Shown piece after piece: positions 34,600 to 45,290 of a stretch of DNA of 64,000 nucleotides. This DNA comes from Acidovorax sp. Leaf191. GTDB taxonomy: Bacteria; Pseudomonadota; Gammaproteobacteria; Burkholderiales; Burkholderiaceae_C. Every line of letters begins with the position of its first letter. Within the stretch, counting starts at the first letter, position 1. The stretch spans positions 619,003 to 683,002 of the forward strand of contig NZ_LMPT01000019.1 of assembly GCF_001424425.1 (NCBI RefSeq). The letters are read 5' to 3'. The translations under genes and the position numbers were made by a program. Under the pieces are notes generated by a model. It was not told where the DNA came from. It worked only from the letters and a program-made list of their open reading frames with translations, and did no database searches.

Positions 34600-35799
34600 T
34601 TAGCGCTTGTTGCGGATCGGCACGTTCATTTCTTCTGGCTTGATCTCGCGCACCAGCTCGGGCACGCCCCAGGCAAAGGCCGGGTCCACCTTGATCTTGA
34701 AGTGGTACATGCTCTGCAGGGCCTGGTGGTCTTCCTTACGGAAGGTCATCTTGCCCTTGGGGGTCTCAAAACTCATGCCTTCCATGGTCTTGATGAGCTT
34801 GTTGGTGTTGGTGTCGCCCCCCGTGGCCTTGAGCGCGGTGACCAGTGCCATGGCCGAGCTGAAGCCACCGGCGGTGAAGAAGTCCGGCGGGGTCTTGAAC
34901 TCCTTGTAGTGCGCGGCCACCAGGGCTTCGTTCACCGGGTTCTTGGGGATGCCGAAGTAGTAGTAGGTGGCGCCTTCCATGCCGGGGAAGTTCTTGTAGC
35001 TGGCCATGGCCGGCAAGATGTTGCCGCCCGTGGCGATCTCGATGCCGTAGCGCTTCAAGTCCAGGTCGGCGATCTTGAACGGGTTGCCGGCGCCGGCCCA
35101 GACGATCCAGATGATCTTGCGGCCGGGCTGGTCTTTGAGCTTGTCGATCAGGCGCTGGGCACCGGCGGTGAAGTCGGTGGTGGCGGCGGGCAGGTATTCC
35201 TCGTGCGAGAGCTTGGCCTTCTTGATGGAGTCCTTGAAGGCCTTGACACCGTCGCGGCCGAAGGCGTTGTCCTGGGCCAGCGTGGCTACCGTCACGCCTT
35301 CCTTGTCGATCGCCACGGCGTTGGAGATGGCGTCCTGGCTGCTGTTGCGGCCGGTGCGGAAAATGTACTTGTTCCACCTGTCGCCGGTGATCGAGTCGGC
35401 CACGGCGGGCTCGACCAGCAGGATCTTCTTATATTCCTCGGCCACGGGCAGCAGTGCCAGCGCAACGCCGGACGACGTGGGGCCCACGGCGATGTCGGCC
35501 TTGTCGTCGGAGTACGCGGTGGCCAGCAGGCTCTTGCCCAGGTCGGGCTTGCCCTGGTCGTCCTTTTCGATGACGACGAGCTTCTTGCCATTGACGGTCA
35601 TAGTGCCGCCGGTGGCGTAGTTCAGACCCATGATCAGGCCGGTCTGCGTCTGCTTGCCGTAGGCCTCCAGCGGGCCGGTCTTGCTGTAGATGTGGGCGAT
35701 GCGGATCTCGCCGGACGACTGGGCGAACGCGGGGGCGGACAGCGTGGCGGCTGCGGTGACTGCGGCGGCAGCGAGGGCGACCAGGGTGCGACGGTGCAT
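34600..35799 (-). CDS. Liv-type ABC substrate-binding protein, first gene behind sigma-54 promoter
   Basis: A 399-residue receptor with a signal peptide (MHRRTLVALAAAAVTAAATL…AFAQ) and the type-I fold: IRIAHIYSKTGPLEAYGKQ, VVIEKDDQGKPDLGKS and FTAGGFSSAMALVTALKATGG. GGAG sits eight bases before the ATG. It is the first gene behind the −24/−12 promoter and precedes the PHB depolymerase and Liv-type transporter. A likely ligand is a PHB breakdown product such as 3-hydroxybutyrate. Confidence 0.92.
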   Translation of the reverse strand: MHRRTLVALAAAAVTAAATLSAPAFAQSSGEIRIAHIYSKTGPLEAYGKQTQTGLIMGLNYATGGTMTVNGKKLVVIEKDDQGKPDLGKSLLATAYSDDKADIAVGPTSSGVALALLPVAEEYKKILLVEPAVADSITGDRWNKYIFRTGRNSSQDAISNAVAIDKEGVTVATLAQDNAFGRDGVKAFKDSIKKAKLSHEEYLPAATTDFTAGAQRLIDKLKDQPGRKIIWIVWAGAGNPFKIADLDLKRYGIEIATGGNILPAMASYKNFPGMEGATYYYFGIPKNPVNEALVAAHYKEFKTPPDFFTAGGFSSAMALVTALKATGGDTNTNKLIKTMEGMSFETPKGKMTFRKEDHQALQSMYHFKIKVDPAFAWGVPELVREIKPEEMNVPIRNKR

Positions 35800-35832
35800 G
35801 GCGATGTCTCCTTTGTGTTGATGCCTGAACAT

Positions 35833-35848
35833 TGCACAGTTCGTGCCA
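35833..35848 (-). promoter_or_regulatory. Sigma-54 (−24/−12) promoter
   Basis: On the minus strand TGGCACGAACTGTGCA carries GG and GC exactly ten bases apart, with TGGCAC matching the −24 consensus and TGCA the −12 box (one mismatch, T to G). It lies 34 bases upstream of the binding-protein ATG, and a sigma-54 activator gene lies just beyond. Confidence 0.8.
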
Positions 35849-35899
35849 AGGCACAAGCTGTTGATTTTTAAGAAAATTTTCTGGGCATCGCCAAGGTCA

Positions 35900-35952
35900 T
35901 GCCTGAAATTAATACAGTCAAATTGCCTGAATTTCAGACATTTGCCTGAAAT

Positions 35953-35961
<9 letters not shown>
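35900..35961. promoter_or_regulatory. Repeated activator sites upstream of the sigma-54 promoter
   Basis: The sequence TGCCTGAA(A/T)TT occurs three times at 35900-35910, 35924-35934 and 35943-35953. The second is part of CTGAATTTCAG and the third of CCTGAA-5-TTCAGG (35945-35961), so each is at least partly palindromic. They lie about 50-115 bases upstream of the promoter, where enhancer-binding proteins usually bind. The last site runs over the stop codon of the activator gene. Confidence 0.65.
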
Positions 35962-37461
<1,500 letters not shown>

Positions 37462-37537
37462 GCGCGGATGGTAGCGCGGCGGCGCTGGGCGGGGCCGCGC
37501 TACCGCGGCGGCGAGTGCAGGTACTGCAGGCACCATT

Positions 37538-37602
37538 TGCTATACAAAATATAGCTGCTGGCGCTTCACCATCAAACGCTAGGTGGCATTTTCATTCAAA
37601 AG
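37538..37602. repeat. Dispersed palindromic repeat, copy 3
   Basis: Contains ATATAGCTGCTGGCGCTT and ATCAAACGCTAGG. It overlaps the 3' end of the DUF2325 gene and supplies its last codons and TAG stop. Confidence 0.75.
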
Positions 37603-38337
37603 TGCAGGTGCCCCCATACCGCCATCCGCCCCCGCCGGGTACTGCGACCGCGTCATGCGCAGCACCACCATGGGCTGGATCGCCGCGAGCACCTCGGCTT
37701 CGCGCACGGCCAGTGGCTGGTCTACCAGGATGCAGGGCTTGCCGGTGCGGCGGCAGTGGTCCTGCACGCGCCAGTACTGGTCGTGGCTGATGCAGCCGGT
37801 CTGGCAGATCACCAGGTCGGCGGCGGCCAGGTTGGCATCCAGGGCCATGTGCTCTGCCGCTTCGGCATCTTCGCGCGCGATGATGTGGGGCGTGGGGTGA
37901 AAGGCATGCACCGCAAGCGGGAGTGGTGCGGCATGCAGCGGCGCGGGGACGTGCGCTGCTGCGGTGGATGACGGATGGACCAGCCCTGCCCTGTCAGCCT
38001 CACCCTGCCTTGCCGTGCTGGCGCCCTGCGCCGCCGCCTGGCGCCAGCGCAGGCACTCGCGCGACAAGGCGGTGATGCGCTCTGCCAGCTGGCCGATGTG
38101 CCGCGCCATGGCCTTGCGGCGCGGCAGCCAGGGGTGCGCGGCTTGCAGCTGCTCCAGCTCGTCCCGGGCAATGGCCAGGCGCGTGTCGCGCAGCACGACC
38201 GCCCCGCGCAGGCGCACCACCTCGGCGGTCAAGGCATCGATCTGCGCGGCCTGCGTGGCGATGGCGGCACTGCAGCGCTGTTGTGCGTCACCCAGCTGGC
38301 GGCACAGCGCCAGAAACTCCTGCGGAAGTGAATGCAT
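37579..38337 (-). CDS. DUF2325 protein
   Basis: A 252-residue protein. The N-terminal half is a predicted coiled coil (about residues 20-95). The C-terminal half is a DUF2325 domain: LAAADLVICQTGCISHDQYWRVQDHCRRTGKPCILVDQP, with a Cys/His pattern. Its function is not known. The start has AAGGTGG upstream. The last residues LLNENAT come from the dispersed repeat. A Fur-box-like site lies in front of the gene. Confidence 0.82.
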   Translation of the reverse strand: MHSLPQEFLALCRQLGDAQQRCSAAIATQAAQIDALTAEVVRLRGAVVLRDTRLAIARDELEQLQAAHPWLPRRKAMARHIGQLAERITALSRECLRWRQAAAQGASTARQGEADRAGLVHPSSTAAAHVPAPLHAAPLPLAVHAFHPTPHIIAREDAEAAEHMALDANLAAADLVICQTGCISHDQYWRVQDHCRRTGKPCILVDQPLAVREAEVLAAIQPMVVLRMTRSQYPAGADGGMGAPALLNENAT

Positions 38338-38348
38338 GCACCACCTTT

Positions 38349-38371
38349 GCAAATAAGAACTATTCGCATTT
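38349..38371. promoter_or_regulatory. Fur-box-like site
   Basis: AAATAAGAACTATTCGCAT (38351-38369) resembles the 19-base Fur box, an inverted repeat of AAT.. hexamers, with the flanks also AT-rich in a GC-rich genome. It is 14 bases before the DUF2325 start, so iron would repress this gene. Confidence 0.55.
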
Positions 38372-38476
38372 TATGATAGAATCTGCCCTCGTTGAGCAAG
38401 CCTCCTGGTGGGGAGGGCATCGAAGGACGTCAGGGCCTTGGGTGTCTGGCTTGCGATGACTTTGCTGCTGACCCAT

Positions 38477-38508
38477 AAAAAAACCGCGCTGGGAGGCGCG
38501 GTTTTTTT
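38477..38508 (-). terminator. Strong intrinsic terminator after tctA
   Basis: ACCGCGC and GCGCGGT form a stem with a 6-base loop, with A and T tracts of seven on the two sides. It can act in both directions: for the tct operon on the minus strand and for anything read rightwards. Confidence 0.9.
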
Positions 38509-38549
38509 GTTGCTGCAGCGCAGACTGCAGAGCGCGTCTGCGCCCGGGC

Positions 38550-40061
38550 CTAGCCCTGCGCCTGCGCGAGTGCCAGCTTGCGGGCAGCCCAGCGGCGTGC
38601 CAGGCGGGGCAGGATCAGCACGGCCACGACGATGATCATCAGCGTGAGCGAACCGGGGCGCTCGAAGAAGATGGTCCACTTGCCTTCGCCGATGGCCACC
38701 GCATTGCGCATCTGCGCTTCGGCCAGCGGGCCGAGGATCATGCCCACCACCACAGGCGCTGCAGGGAAGTCGAAGCGGCGCATCACCACGCCCAAGAGGC
38801 CGATGGCGTACAGCAGCACCAGGTCGAACGCGCTCTGGCGCATGCCGTACACGCCCAGCGTGGCGAACACCAGAATGCCCGCGTACAGGTACGACTTGGG
38901 GATCTTGAGCAGCTTGACCCACAGGCCCACCAGCGGCAGGTTCAAAATCAGCAGCATGACGTTGCCGATGTACATCGACGCGATCAGCGCCCACACCAGT
39001 GCGCCGTTGCTGCTGAACAGCTGCGGGCCGGGCTGGATGCCGTAGTTCTGGAACGCGCCCAGCAAAATCGCCGTGGTGTTCGACGTGGGGATGCCCAGCG
39101 TGAGCAGCGGGATCAGCGTGGCCGTGATGGCTGCGTTGTTGGCGGCTTCGGGGCCGGCCACGCCTTCGATGGCGCCGGTGGTGCCGAACTCTTCCTTGTG
39201 CTTGCTCAGCTTCTTCTCGGCCGCGTAGCTCAGGAAGGTCGGGATCTCGCTGCCGCCGGCCGGCACGGTGCCGAACGGGAAGCCGATGGCCGTGGCGCGC
39301 AGCCACGCGGGCCACGAGCGGCGCCATTCTTCCTTGGTCATGTGCGTGCTGGTCAGCTTGTTCTGCGTCTCTTCGGTCTTGCCTTCGTACATCACGTTGT
39401 ACAGGGCTTCGCCCACGGCAAACAGGCCCACCGCGATCAGCACCACCTCGATGCCGTCCATCAGCTCGGGCACACCGGCGGTGTAGCGGGCTTGTGCGGT
39501 GAGCTGGTCGATACCGATCAGGCCCAGGGCCAGGCCGACGAACAGCGCCACCATGCCGCGCAGCGTGCTCTTGCCCAGCACCGCGCTCACGGTGGTGAAG
39601 GCCAGCACCATGAGCATGAAGTACTCGGGCGGGCCCAGGCGCACGGCGTATTCGGCCACCACGGGGGCGAAGAAGGTCACGAGCACGGTGGCGATGGTGC
39701 CCGCCACGAACGAGCCGATGGCCGCGGTGGCCAGCGCCGCACCGGCGCGGCCGTTCTTGGCCATCTTGTTGCCTTCCATGGCCGTCACCATGGACCCGGC
39801 CTCACCGGGCGTGTTGAGCAGGATGGAGGTGGTCGAGCCACCGTACATGGCGCCGTAGTAGATGCCCGCGAAGAAGATCATCGATGCGGTGGCTTCCACC
39901 TTGACGGTGATGGGCAGCAGCATGGCCACGGCCACTGCGGGGCCGATGCCGGGCAGCACGCCCACGGCGGTACCGATGACACAGCCCACGAAGGCCCACA
40001 TCAGGTTGATGGGGGTGGCTGCAGTGATGAAGCCCTGCAGCAGAAGGTTCCAGGTATCCAT
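38550..40061 (-). CDS. tctA: Tripartite tricarboxylate transporter large membrane subunit (TctA)
   Basis: A 503-residue integral membrane protein with about twelve hydrophobic segments. The signatures [50 protein letters not shown] and [28 protein letters not shown] are typical of TctA. With TctB and the periplasmic TctC it takes up tricarboxylates or related acids using an ion gradient. It follows tctB by 12 bases and ends at a strong terminator. Confidence 0.96.
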   Translation of the reverse strand: MDTWNLLLQGFITAATPINLMWAFVGCVIGTAVGVLPGIGPAVAVAMLLPITVKVEATASMIFFAGIYYGAMYGGSTTSILLNTPGEAGSMVTAMEGNKMAKNGRAGAALATAAIGSFVAGTIATVLVTFFAPVVAEYAVRLGPPEYFMLMVLAFTTVSAVLGKSTLRGMVALFVGLALGLIGIDQLTAQARYTAGVPELMDGIEVVLIAVGLFAVGEALYNVMYEGKTEETQNKLTSTHMTKEEWRRSWPAWLRATAIGFPFGTVPAGGSEIPTFLSYAAEKKLSKHKEEFGTTGAIEGVAGPEAANNAAITATLIPLLTLGIPTSNTTAILLGAFQNYGIQPGPQLFSSNGALVWALIASMYIGNVMLLILNLPLVGLWVKLLKIPKSYLYAGILVFATLGVYGMRQSAFDLVLLYAIGLLGVVMRRFDFPAAPVVVGMILGPLAEAQMRNAVAIGEGKWTIFFERPGSLTLMIIVVAVLILPRLARRWAARKLALAQAQG

Positions 40062-40073
40062 GGTGTGCGGGCT

Positions 40074-40592
40074 TTACAGCCATCCCGTGTTCGTGAGGCC
40101 GGGCAGATTGATCGCCAGCAATTGGGTAAACATCCAGAACACCGGCGCGGCCACGGCCACACCGATGAAGAGGTCCTTGATCCAGGCCTTGGCGCCCAGA
40201 TCGAGCCTGCCCTCGGAGCTCTTGAAGCCCCGCACCGCGAGCACGAAGCACAGCGCACAGCTCAGGATGAAGCCGATGGTGGTGATCAGCAGCGCATTGA
40301 GCAAGAGGCCTGCGGACACCCAGACGAAGCCCTTCCAGTGGGCCTGCTCGTCGCCAGACGCTTCTTCCAGCTCACGAAAGCCGCCCGTGCGGGCATGCAG
40401 GATGGACAGTGCCCCGCAGAACACGAGCACGATGGCCACCACCCAGGGAAAGAAATTGGGGCCCACGCCGCCATAGCCCGCCTCGGAGCTGATGGAGGTG
40501 GCGCCCCAGGCCAGCAGGCAGCCCAGCACCAGAACGCCGGCGCCGACCACCGTCTGCAAGCCCGTGGAGCGAGAGGAATGTTGTTGTGTCAT
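40074..40592 (-). CDS. tctB: Tripartite tricarboxylate transporter small membrane subunit (TctB)
   Basis: A 172-residue protein with about four hydrophobic segments and the TctB layout (GVGPNFFPWVVAIVLVFCGALSI). MTQQHSSRS is taken as start; an upstream in-frame start would add a non-family N-terminus. It sits between tctC and tctA. Confidence 0.92.
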   Translation of the reverse strand: MTQQHSSRSTGLQTVVGAGVLVLGCLLAWGATSISSEAGYGGVGPNFFPWVVAIVLVFCGALSILHARTGGFRELEEASGDEQAHWKGFVWVSAGLLLNALLITTIGFILSCALCFVLAVRGFKSSEGRLDLGAKAWIKDLFIGVAVAAPVFWMFTQLLAINLPGLTNTGWL

Positions 40593-40616
40593 GTTTTTAT
40601 TCCGCGAAAACAACGA

Positions 40617-40636
40617 CAGGGCTGCGTGGAGCCCTG
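40617..40636 (-). other. Hairpin between tctC and tctB
   Basis: CAGGGCT and AGCCCTG pair around a 6-base loop in the 109-base gap. No U-tract follows. It may trim or protect the tctC message, which is usually needed in excess. Confidence 0.45.
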
Positions 40637-40701
40637 AATTGCGCGCTGCCCGGTGCGGCGGCGCAGCGCAATGCATGCGCCGCCCCCGGGCGTGCAGCCG
40701 G

Positions 40702-41661
40702 TCAGATCATTCCGGACTTGGCCATCGTGGCGCGCAGGCTGGCGAACTCGGCATCCACGAAGTTGGCGAAATCATCGCCCGCCAGCCAAGCCGGCGTCCA
40801 GCCGTTCTTTTCCATGGCGTCCTGCCAGGACTTGTGCTTGTAGGTCTTGGACAGCGCGTCGACCAGTTCCTTGCGCTGCTCGGCGGTGATGCCGGCTGCG
40901 CCGTACACGCCGCGCCAGTTGCCGATCTCCACATTGATGCCCTGCTCCTTGAGCGTGGGCACGTTCACGCCCTTCAGGCGCGTGGCAGAGGTCACGCCCA
41001 CGGCGCGCATCTTTCCGGCGGTGATGTATTCGGCGAACTCGCTGTAGCCGCTGCCGCCCACGGTGACGTTGCCGCCCAGGATGGCCGCAGTGGCCTCACC
41101 GCCCCCACGGAAGGCCACGTAGTTGATCTTGGCAGGGTCCACACCCACTTCGCGGGCGATCATGGCCGCTGCGATGTGCTCGGTGGATCCACGGGAGCCG
41201 CCGCCCCACTTCACGCTGCCGGGGTCCTTCTTGAGCTGGTCGACCACGTCCTTCATCGACTTGAAGGGCGAGTTGGCCGGCAGCACGAACACGTTGTATT
41301 CGCTGCTCAGGCGCACCAGGGGGGTCACCTTGTCCAGGCCGACCGGTGGCTTGCCGGTGATGATGCCGCCCAGCATCACGGCGCCCATGGTCATCAGCGC
41401 GTTGGGGTCGCCCTTGCTGGCGTTGGCGAACTGGGCCAAGCCGATGGCGCCGGCAGCGCCGCCCTTGTTGTCATAAGTGACCGAGCTGGCCACGCCGGCA
41501 TCCTGCATGGCCTTGCCCAGGGCACGGCCCGTGGTGTCCCAGCCACCACCAGGGTTGGCAGGAATCATCATCTTGATGGCTGCCGCGGCATGGGCAGACA
41601 GCGGCAAGGCACCCACGGCCGCCATGGCGGCCAGGGACTTGAGGAAGGTATCGCGACGCAT
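40702..41661 (-). CDS. tctC: Tct-type periplasmic binding protein (TctC)
   Basis: A 319-residue receptor. The signal peptide is MRRDTFLKSLAAMAAVGALPLSAHAA. The mature part has MIPANPGGGWDTTGRALGKAMQ and GGSRGSTEHIAAAMIAREVGVD, typical of TctC-like Bug proteins. It is divergent from tctD and probably activated by TctDE. Confidence 0.95.
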   Translation of the reverse strand: MRRDTFLKSLAAMAAVGALPLSAHAAAAIKMMIPANPGGGWDTTGRALGKAMQDAGVASSVTYDNKGGAAGAIGLAQFANASKGDPNALMTMGAVMLGGIITGKPPVGLDKVTPLVRLSSEYNVFVLPANSPFKSMKDVVDQLKKDPGSVKWGGGSRGSTEHIAAAMIAREVGVDPAKINYVAFRGGGEATAAILGGNVTVGGSGYSEFAEYITAGKMRAVGVTSATRLKGVNVPTLKEQGINVEIGNWRGVYGAAGITAEQRKELVDALSKTYKHKSWQDAMEKNGWTPAWLAGDDFANFVDAEFASLRATMAKSGMI

Positions 41662-41740
41662 CAGAGTCTCCTTATGGTTTGTCGAACCTGTCGATGATGC
41701 GCGCCCTGCCTGTCAAACGGCTGTCCACAAAGTAAGGGAA

Positions 41741-41840
41741 AACCCCCTGAGGCGCTGCGCGCCTTCCCCCCTGAAGGGGGACGCACCCGGTGGCCTGGCA
41801 AAGCCAGTTCCACGGGTGCACTGGCCTTGGGGTGCGCTGG
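41741..41840. repeat. Palindromic intergenic element between tctC and tctD
   Basis: CCCCCTGAGGCGCTGCGCGCC and CCCCCCTGAAGGGGG contain short inverted repeats, and CACCCG..CGGGTG pairs further right. It resembles GC-rich dispersed elements seen in Comamonadaceae, by recall only. It lies in the 289-base divergent region, which otherwise must hold the tctC and tctD promoters. Confidence 0.5.
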
Positions 41841-41950
41841 TACCGCAGCGGGGCTGTCGGTAGATAGACTCTGTGAAGGGCCGGAGATGCCTTTTTGCAA
41901 ATCTGGCTGGATGCACACAGCCAGCCCGTCACAGTGATATGGTCCCGCGC

Positions 41951-42637
41951 ATGAAATTGCTGCTCGTAGAAGACGACCCCACCATGCAGGCCACGCTGCA
42001 CCGGGCCCTGACCCGGCGCGGCATGGAGGTGACGCCCGTGGGCGACGGGCGGGCTGCGCTGGCGCAGTGGGCCGCCCAGCCGCCCGATGCGGTGGTGCTG
42101 GACCTGACCCTGCCCGGGCTCGACGGCCTGCAGGTGCTGCAGCAGGCGCGCACGCGCGGCCTGCGCACGCCGGTGATCATCCTCACCGCGCGCGGCACCG
42201 TGGGCGACCGCATCATGGGGCTGAACTCGGGCGCCGACGACTACCTGCCCAAACCCTTCGACCTGGACGAACTCGAGGCCCGGCTGCGGGCGCTGGTGCG
42301 GCGCAGTGCGGACCCGGTGGCCAACACCGCCCTGCCCCCCAGCATCCTGCAGATCGGGGCCATCCGCTACGACACCAACAGCGGCGCCATCTACCTGAAC
42401 GGCGAGGTCATGGAGCTGACCCCGCGCGAGCTGGCCCTGATGCACGCCCTGCTGGCCCAGCCCGGCCACGCGGTGACCAAGGAGCGGCTGTACGAGCTGG
42501 TCTTCCCCGGCCAGCTCGACGTGCAGTACGAAGCCATCGAGGTGGTGGTCTACCGGCTGCGCAAGAAGCTGGTGGGCACGGGCCTGACGCTGATGACGCT
42601 GCGCGGCCTGGGCTACCTGCTGCGGACGGACGCATGA
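41951..42637 (+). CDS. tctD: Response regulator TctD (OmpR family)
   Basis: A 228-residue regulator. The receiver domain has DD in VEDDPT, the phosphoacceptor Asp51 in VVLDLTLPG, and Lys in YLPKPFD. The C-terminal winged helix is ELTPRELALMHALL…VVYRLRKKL. The stop overlaps the tctE start (ATGA). Confidence 0.94.
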   Translation: MKLLLVEDDPTMQATLHRALTRRGMEVTPVGDGRAALAQWAAQPPDAVVLDLTLPGLDGLQVLQQARTRGLRTPVIILTARGTVGDRIMGLNSGADDYLPKPFDLDELEARLRALVRRSADPVANTALPPSILQIGAIRYDTNSGAIYLNGEVMELTPRELALMHALLAQPGHAVTKERLYELVFPGQLDVQYEAIEVVVYRLRKKLVGTGLTLMTLRGLGYLLRTDA

Positions 42638-44127
42638 CGGACCGCGAGGCACCCACCGCCACGGCCCGCACGCCGCGGGAGCCCCGACCGCATTCGCTGC
42701 GCCGGCGCCTGCTGCTGGGCATTTTGGTGCCCGTGGCGGTGTTCATCACCTACAACACCTACAGCCTGTACCACCAGACCCTGGCCTCGCTGCACACGGC
42801 TTACGACCGTACCCTGCTGGCGTCGGCCAAAAGCATCAGCGAGCAACTGGACGTGACGGGCTACGACGACAACGCCCACCTGCGCGCCACCGTGCCCTAC
42901 TCGGCGCTGGAAGCGTTCGAGGCAGACAACCAGAGCCGCATGTACTACCGCGTCTCCAACCTCAAGGGCGAGGTGATCTCGGGATTCGACGAACTGCCGC
43001 TGTGGCGCGGCACCATCCCTACCCGCCCGCCCTATGCCGCGCTGGTCGATTTTTATGACGACACCTTTCGCGGCCTGCCGGTGCGCGTGGCCGTGCTGCT
43101 GCAGCCGGTGGCCAGCTCCAGCGGGCGCGCCATGGCCGTGATCCAGGTGGCAGAAACGCTGGAGGTGCGCGAAACCCTGGCGCTGCAGATCCTGCGCAAC
43201 ACCCTGCTGCGCCAGGCGCTGCTGATCGCCGTGGTGGCCTTGACCGTGGCACTGGTCGTGCAGCGCGCCACCAACCCGGTGCGCCAGCTCAGCCACCAGC
43301 TGCAGGCCCGCAGGGAGGGCGACCTGAGCCCCATCGCCGCCCCGTCCGCCCCGCGCGAACTGCAGCCGCTGATCGACGCGACCAACGAAGTCATGCAGCG
43401 CCTGCGCCACCTGCTGCGGCACCAAAAGCGCTTTGTGCGCGACGCATCACACCAGTTGCGCACGCCGCTGGCCGTGCTCAAGACCCAGGTGCAATCGGCC
43501 CTGCGCGGCGACGTGGAGCCGCGCCAGGCCCTGCACGAGATCAGCGACACGGTCGACCGCGCCACGCAGCTGGCCAACCAGATGCTGGCCCTGGCCAAGG
43601 TGGAGCAACTGCGCCAGCAGAGCGCGCCGCCCATCACGCGCATGGACGAGATACTGCGCACGGTCGCGCTGGAAATTTCTCCGCTGATCGCCCAGCGCGA
43701 CCTGGACTTCGGAATCCACACCGAGGTGGCGCGCGTGCAGGCGCACGAATGGATGCTGCGCGAGCTCAGCCGCAACCTGCTGCACAACGCCGTGCGCCAT
43801 GCGCCGCCGGGCAGCGAACTGACCGTGGACCTGCGCACCGACGGACGCCATGTGGCGCTCACGGTGAGCGACCACGGCAGCGGCATCGACGACGAACTCG
43901 CAGCGCGCCTGTTCCAGCCCTTCTCCGCCGGTGACGTGCGCACCGGCAGCGGCCTGGGTCTGGCGATCTGCCACGAGATCGTGCAGGCGCTGGGCGGCAG
44001 CATCGTGCTGACCAACCGCATGGCAGGCAGCCGCGTGGCGGGCCTGGACGCCGTGGTGCGCCTACCCCTGTCGCAACCCTCGGCTGACAATGCTGACGCC
44101 GCACACACGGCACAATCTGCTGCATGA
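42634..44127 (+). CDS. tctE: Sensor histidine kinase TctE
   Basis: A 497-residue kinase. A transmembrane helix (LLLGILVPVAVFITYNTY) precedes a periplasmic sensor domain, a second helix near residues 196-212, and the kinase core: His273 in FVRDASHQLRTPLA, N-box NLLHNAVRHAPP, G1 DHGSGIDD and G2 GSGLGLAIC. It should phosphorylate TctD in response to external tricarboxylate. The stop overlaps the next gene by ATGA. Confidence 0.95.
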   Translation: MTDREAPTATARTPREPRPHSLRRRLLLGILVPVAVFITYNTYSLYHQTLASLHTAYDRTLLASAKSISEQLDVTGYDDNAHLRATVPYSALEAFEADNQSRMYYRVSNLKGEVISGFDELPLWRGTIPTRPPYAALVDFYDDTFRGLPVRVAVLLQPVASSSGRAMAVIQVAETLEVRETLALQILRNTLLRQALLIAVVALTVALVVQRATNPVRQLSHQLQARREGDLSPIAAPSAPRELQPLIDATNEVMQRLRHLLRHQKRFVRDASHQLRTPLAVLKTQVQSALRGDVEPRQALHEISDTVDRATQLANQMLALAKVEQLRQQSAPPITRMDEILRTVALEISPLIAQRDLDFGIHTEVARVQAHEWMLRELSRNLLHNAVRHAPPGSELTVDLRTDGRHVALTVSDHGSGIDDELAARLFQPFSAGDVRTGSGLGLAICHEIVQALGGSIVLTNRMAGSRVAGLDAVVRLPLSQPSADNADAAHTAQSAA

Positions 44128-44552
44128 CGACCATGATGGAGACAATGCGCCTGGACAAGTGGCTCTGGTGCGCCCGCTTTTACAAGACACGCAGCCTGGC
44201 CACGGAAGAGATCGTGAAAGGCCGCGTCACCGTCAACGGCCAGGCGGTCAAGCCCGCGCGCGACCTGCGCTGCGGCGACACGGTGGCTCTGCGCCAGGGC
44301 CCGGTGGCCCGAACGGTGCTGGTGCGCGGCCTGAGCGGCGCCCGGGGCCCCGCGCCCGTCGCACAGCAACTCTACGAAGAAACTCCCGACAGCATTGCCA
44401 CCCGCGAGCAGGCGGCAGAGCAGAGGCGCCTGGCACCAGAACCCGCAGCCACCCTGCAGGAAGGCCGTCCCACCAAACGCGACCGCCGCGAGATCGCTCG
44501 CGTCGGAGCCCGGGGCTGGGGTGATCGGTGGAGTGCTTCGATCGAAGAGTGA
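44124..44552 (+). CDS. hslR: S4-domain RNA-binding protein, Hsp15-like
   Basis: A 142-residue protein with an N-terminal S4 domain (MRLDKWLWCARFYKTRSLATEEIVKGRVTVNGQAVKPARDL) of the Hsp15 type. Hsp15 binds free 50S subunits with a stuck nascent chain. The C-terminal tail is basic (GRPTKRDRREIARV). It overlaps tctE, an unusual partner. The first ATG is used; a later ATG at 44133 is possible. Confidence 0.88.
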   Translation: MTTMMETMRLDKWLWCARFYKTRSLATEEIVKGRVTVNGQAVKPARDLRCGDTVALRQGPVARTVLVRGLSGARGPAPVAQQLYEETPDSIATREQAAEQRRLAPEPAATLQEGRPTKRDRREIARVGARGWGDRWSASIEE

Positions 44553-44788
44553 TGGCGGGCTGATGCCCTCTGGCAGCAGAAGCCCTTTTTCGTTCGAAGC
44601 CCTTGGTGGGGTTGAATCACGGCGAATGCGTCGTGGGCCGTTGGGCCAATAAACACGTGCAAACGTGAACACGAACGCTGCGGGTCAAGCTGCGAATCAT
44701 TCGACGGCTTGATGGCGTGGCGTGCTGCACGCCCCATCTCGCGCTCAACCTCGCCGCAACGCCAACCCCTTACCAAGCGCCAACAGCA

Positions 44789-44818
44789 AAGCCCTGCGCA
44801 TCGACTGCGGCAGGGCTT
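44789..44818 (-). terminator. Hairpin downstream of CsbD-like gene
   Basis: AAGCCCTGC and GCAGGGCTT form a 9-bp stem with a 12-base loop about 50 bases after the CsbD-like stop. There is no clear U-run, so this is a weak terminator call. The rest of 44553-44870 shows no gene. Confidence 0.5.
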
Positions 44819-44870
44819 GCATCGTCATGCTCCAGGACCAGGTCCCCGAAGCATGCAGTTCAAATCAAGG

Positions 44871-45050
44871 TTACTTCGCAGCGTCCTTGATCGCTTCCTT
44901 GGCGTCGCCATAGTTCTTCTGCACGTTGCCTTCGACTTGCTTGGCGGCCCCCTTGGCTTGTTGCTCGGGGCTGTTGATCACTTCGCCCGTCTTTTGCTGA
45001 ACCTTGCCAGCTACTTCCTTCAGTGCGCCCTTGACTTGATCGGTGTTCAT
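44871..45050 (-). CDS. CsbD-family stress protein
   Basis: A 59-residue, charged, mostly helical protein beginning MNTDQVKGALKEVAGKVQ, the CsbD signature (VKGxxKExxGKxxxxxGE). CsbD proteins are induced by general stress; the function is unclear. An AGGAAT-type ribosome site lies upstream. Confidence 0.9.
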   Translation of the reverse strand: MNTDQVKGALKEVAGKVQQKTGEVINSPEQQAKGAAKQVEGNVQKNYGDAKEAIKDAAK

Positions 45051-45258
45051 GGTGATTCCTCCAGAGTTTGTGCAAAGCAAAATGGCCTTGCATCACCGAC
45101 AGGTTAGGTGCGGGCGGGCTACCACGAAGCGAGTCAAAACCGCTGGGTGACGTCAGCTTGAGCCTACGCCCTTGTGGGTCTGGCTAAACGTAGCTCTGGG
45201 CGAAGGCAATCTGCATCCAATGGATCGGGAATGCCGCTGCGCGGACGCCGCGCAACAA

Positions 45259-45288
45259 ATGCCCTGTGACCCACGATTCACAGGGCAT
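45259..45288 (-). terminator. Perfect 11-bp stem hairpin, possible displaced tRNA-Ser terminator
   Basis: ATGCCCTGTGA and TCACAGGGCAT form an 11-bp stem with an 8-base loop, followed on the minus strand by TTTGTT. It lies immediately below the copy of the tRNA-Ser 3' end at 45291, where the native terminator of the tRNA would have been before insertion of the island. Confidence 0.6.
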
Positions 45289-45290
45289 GT

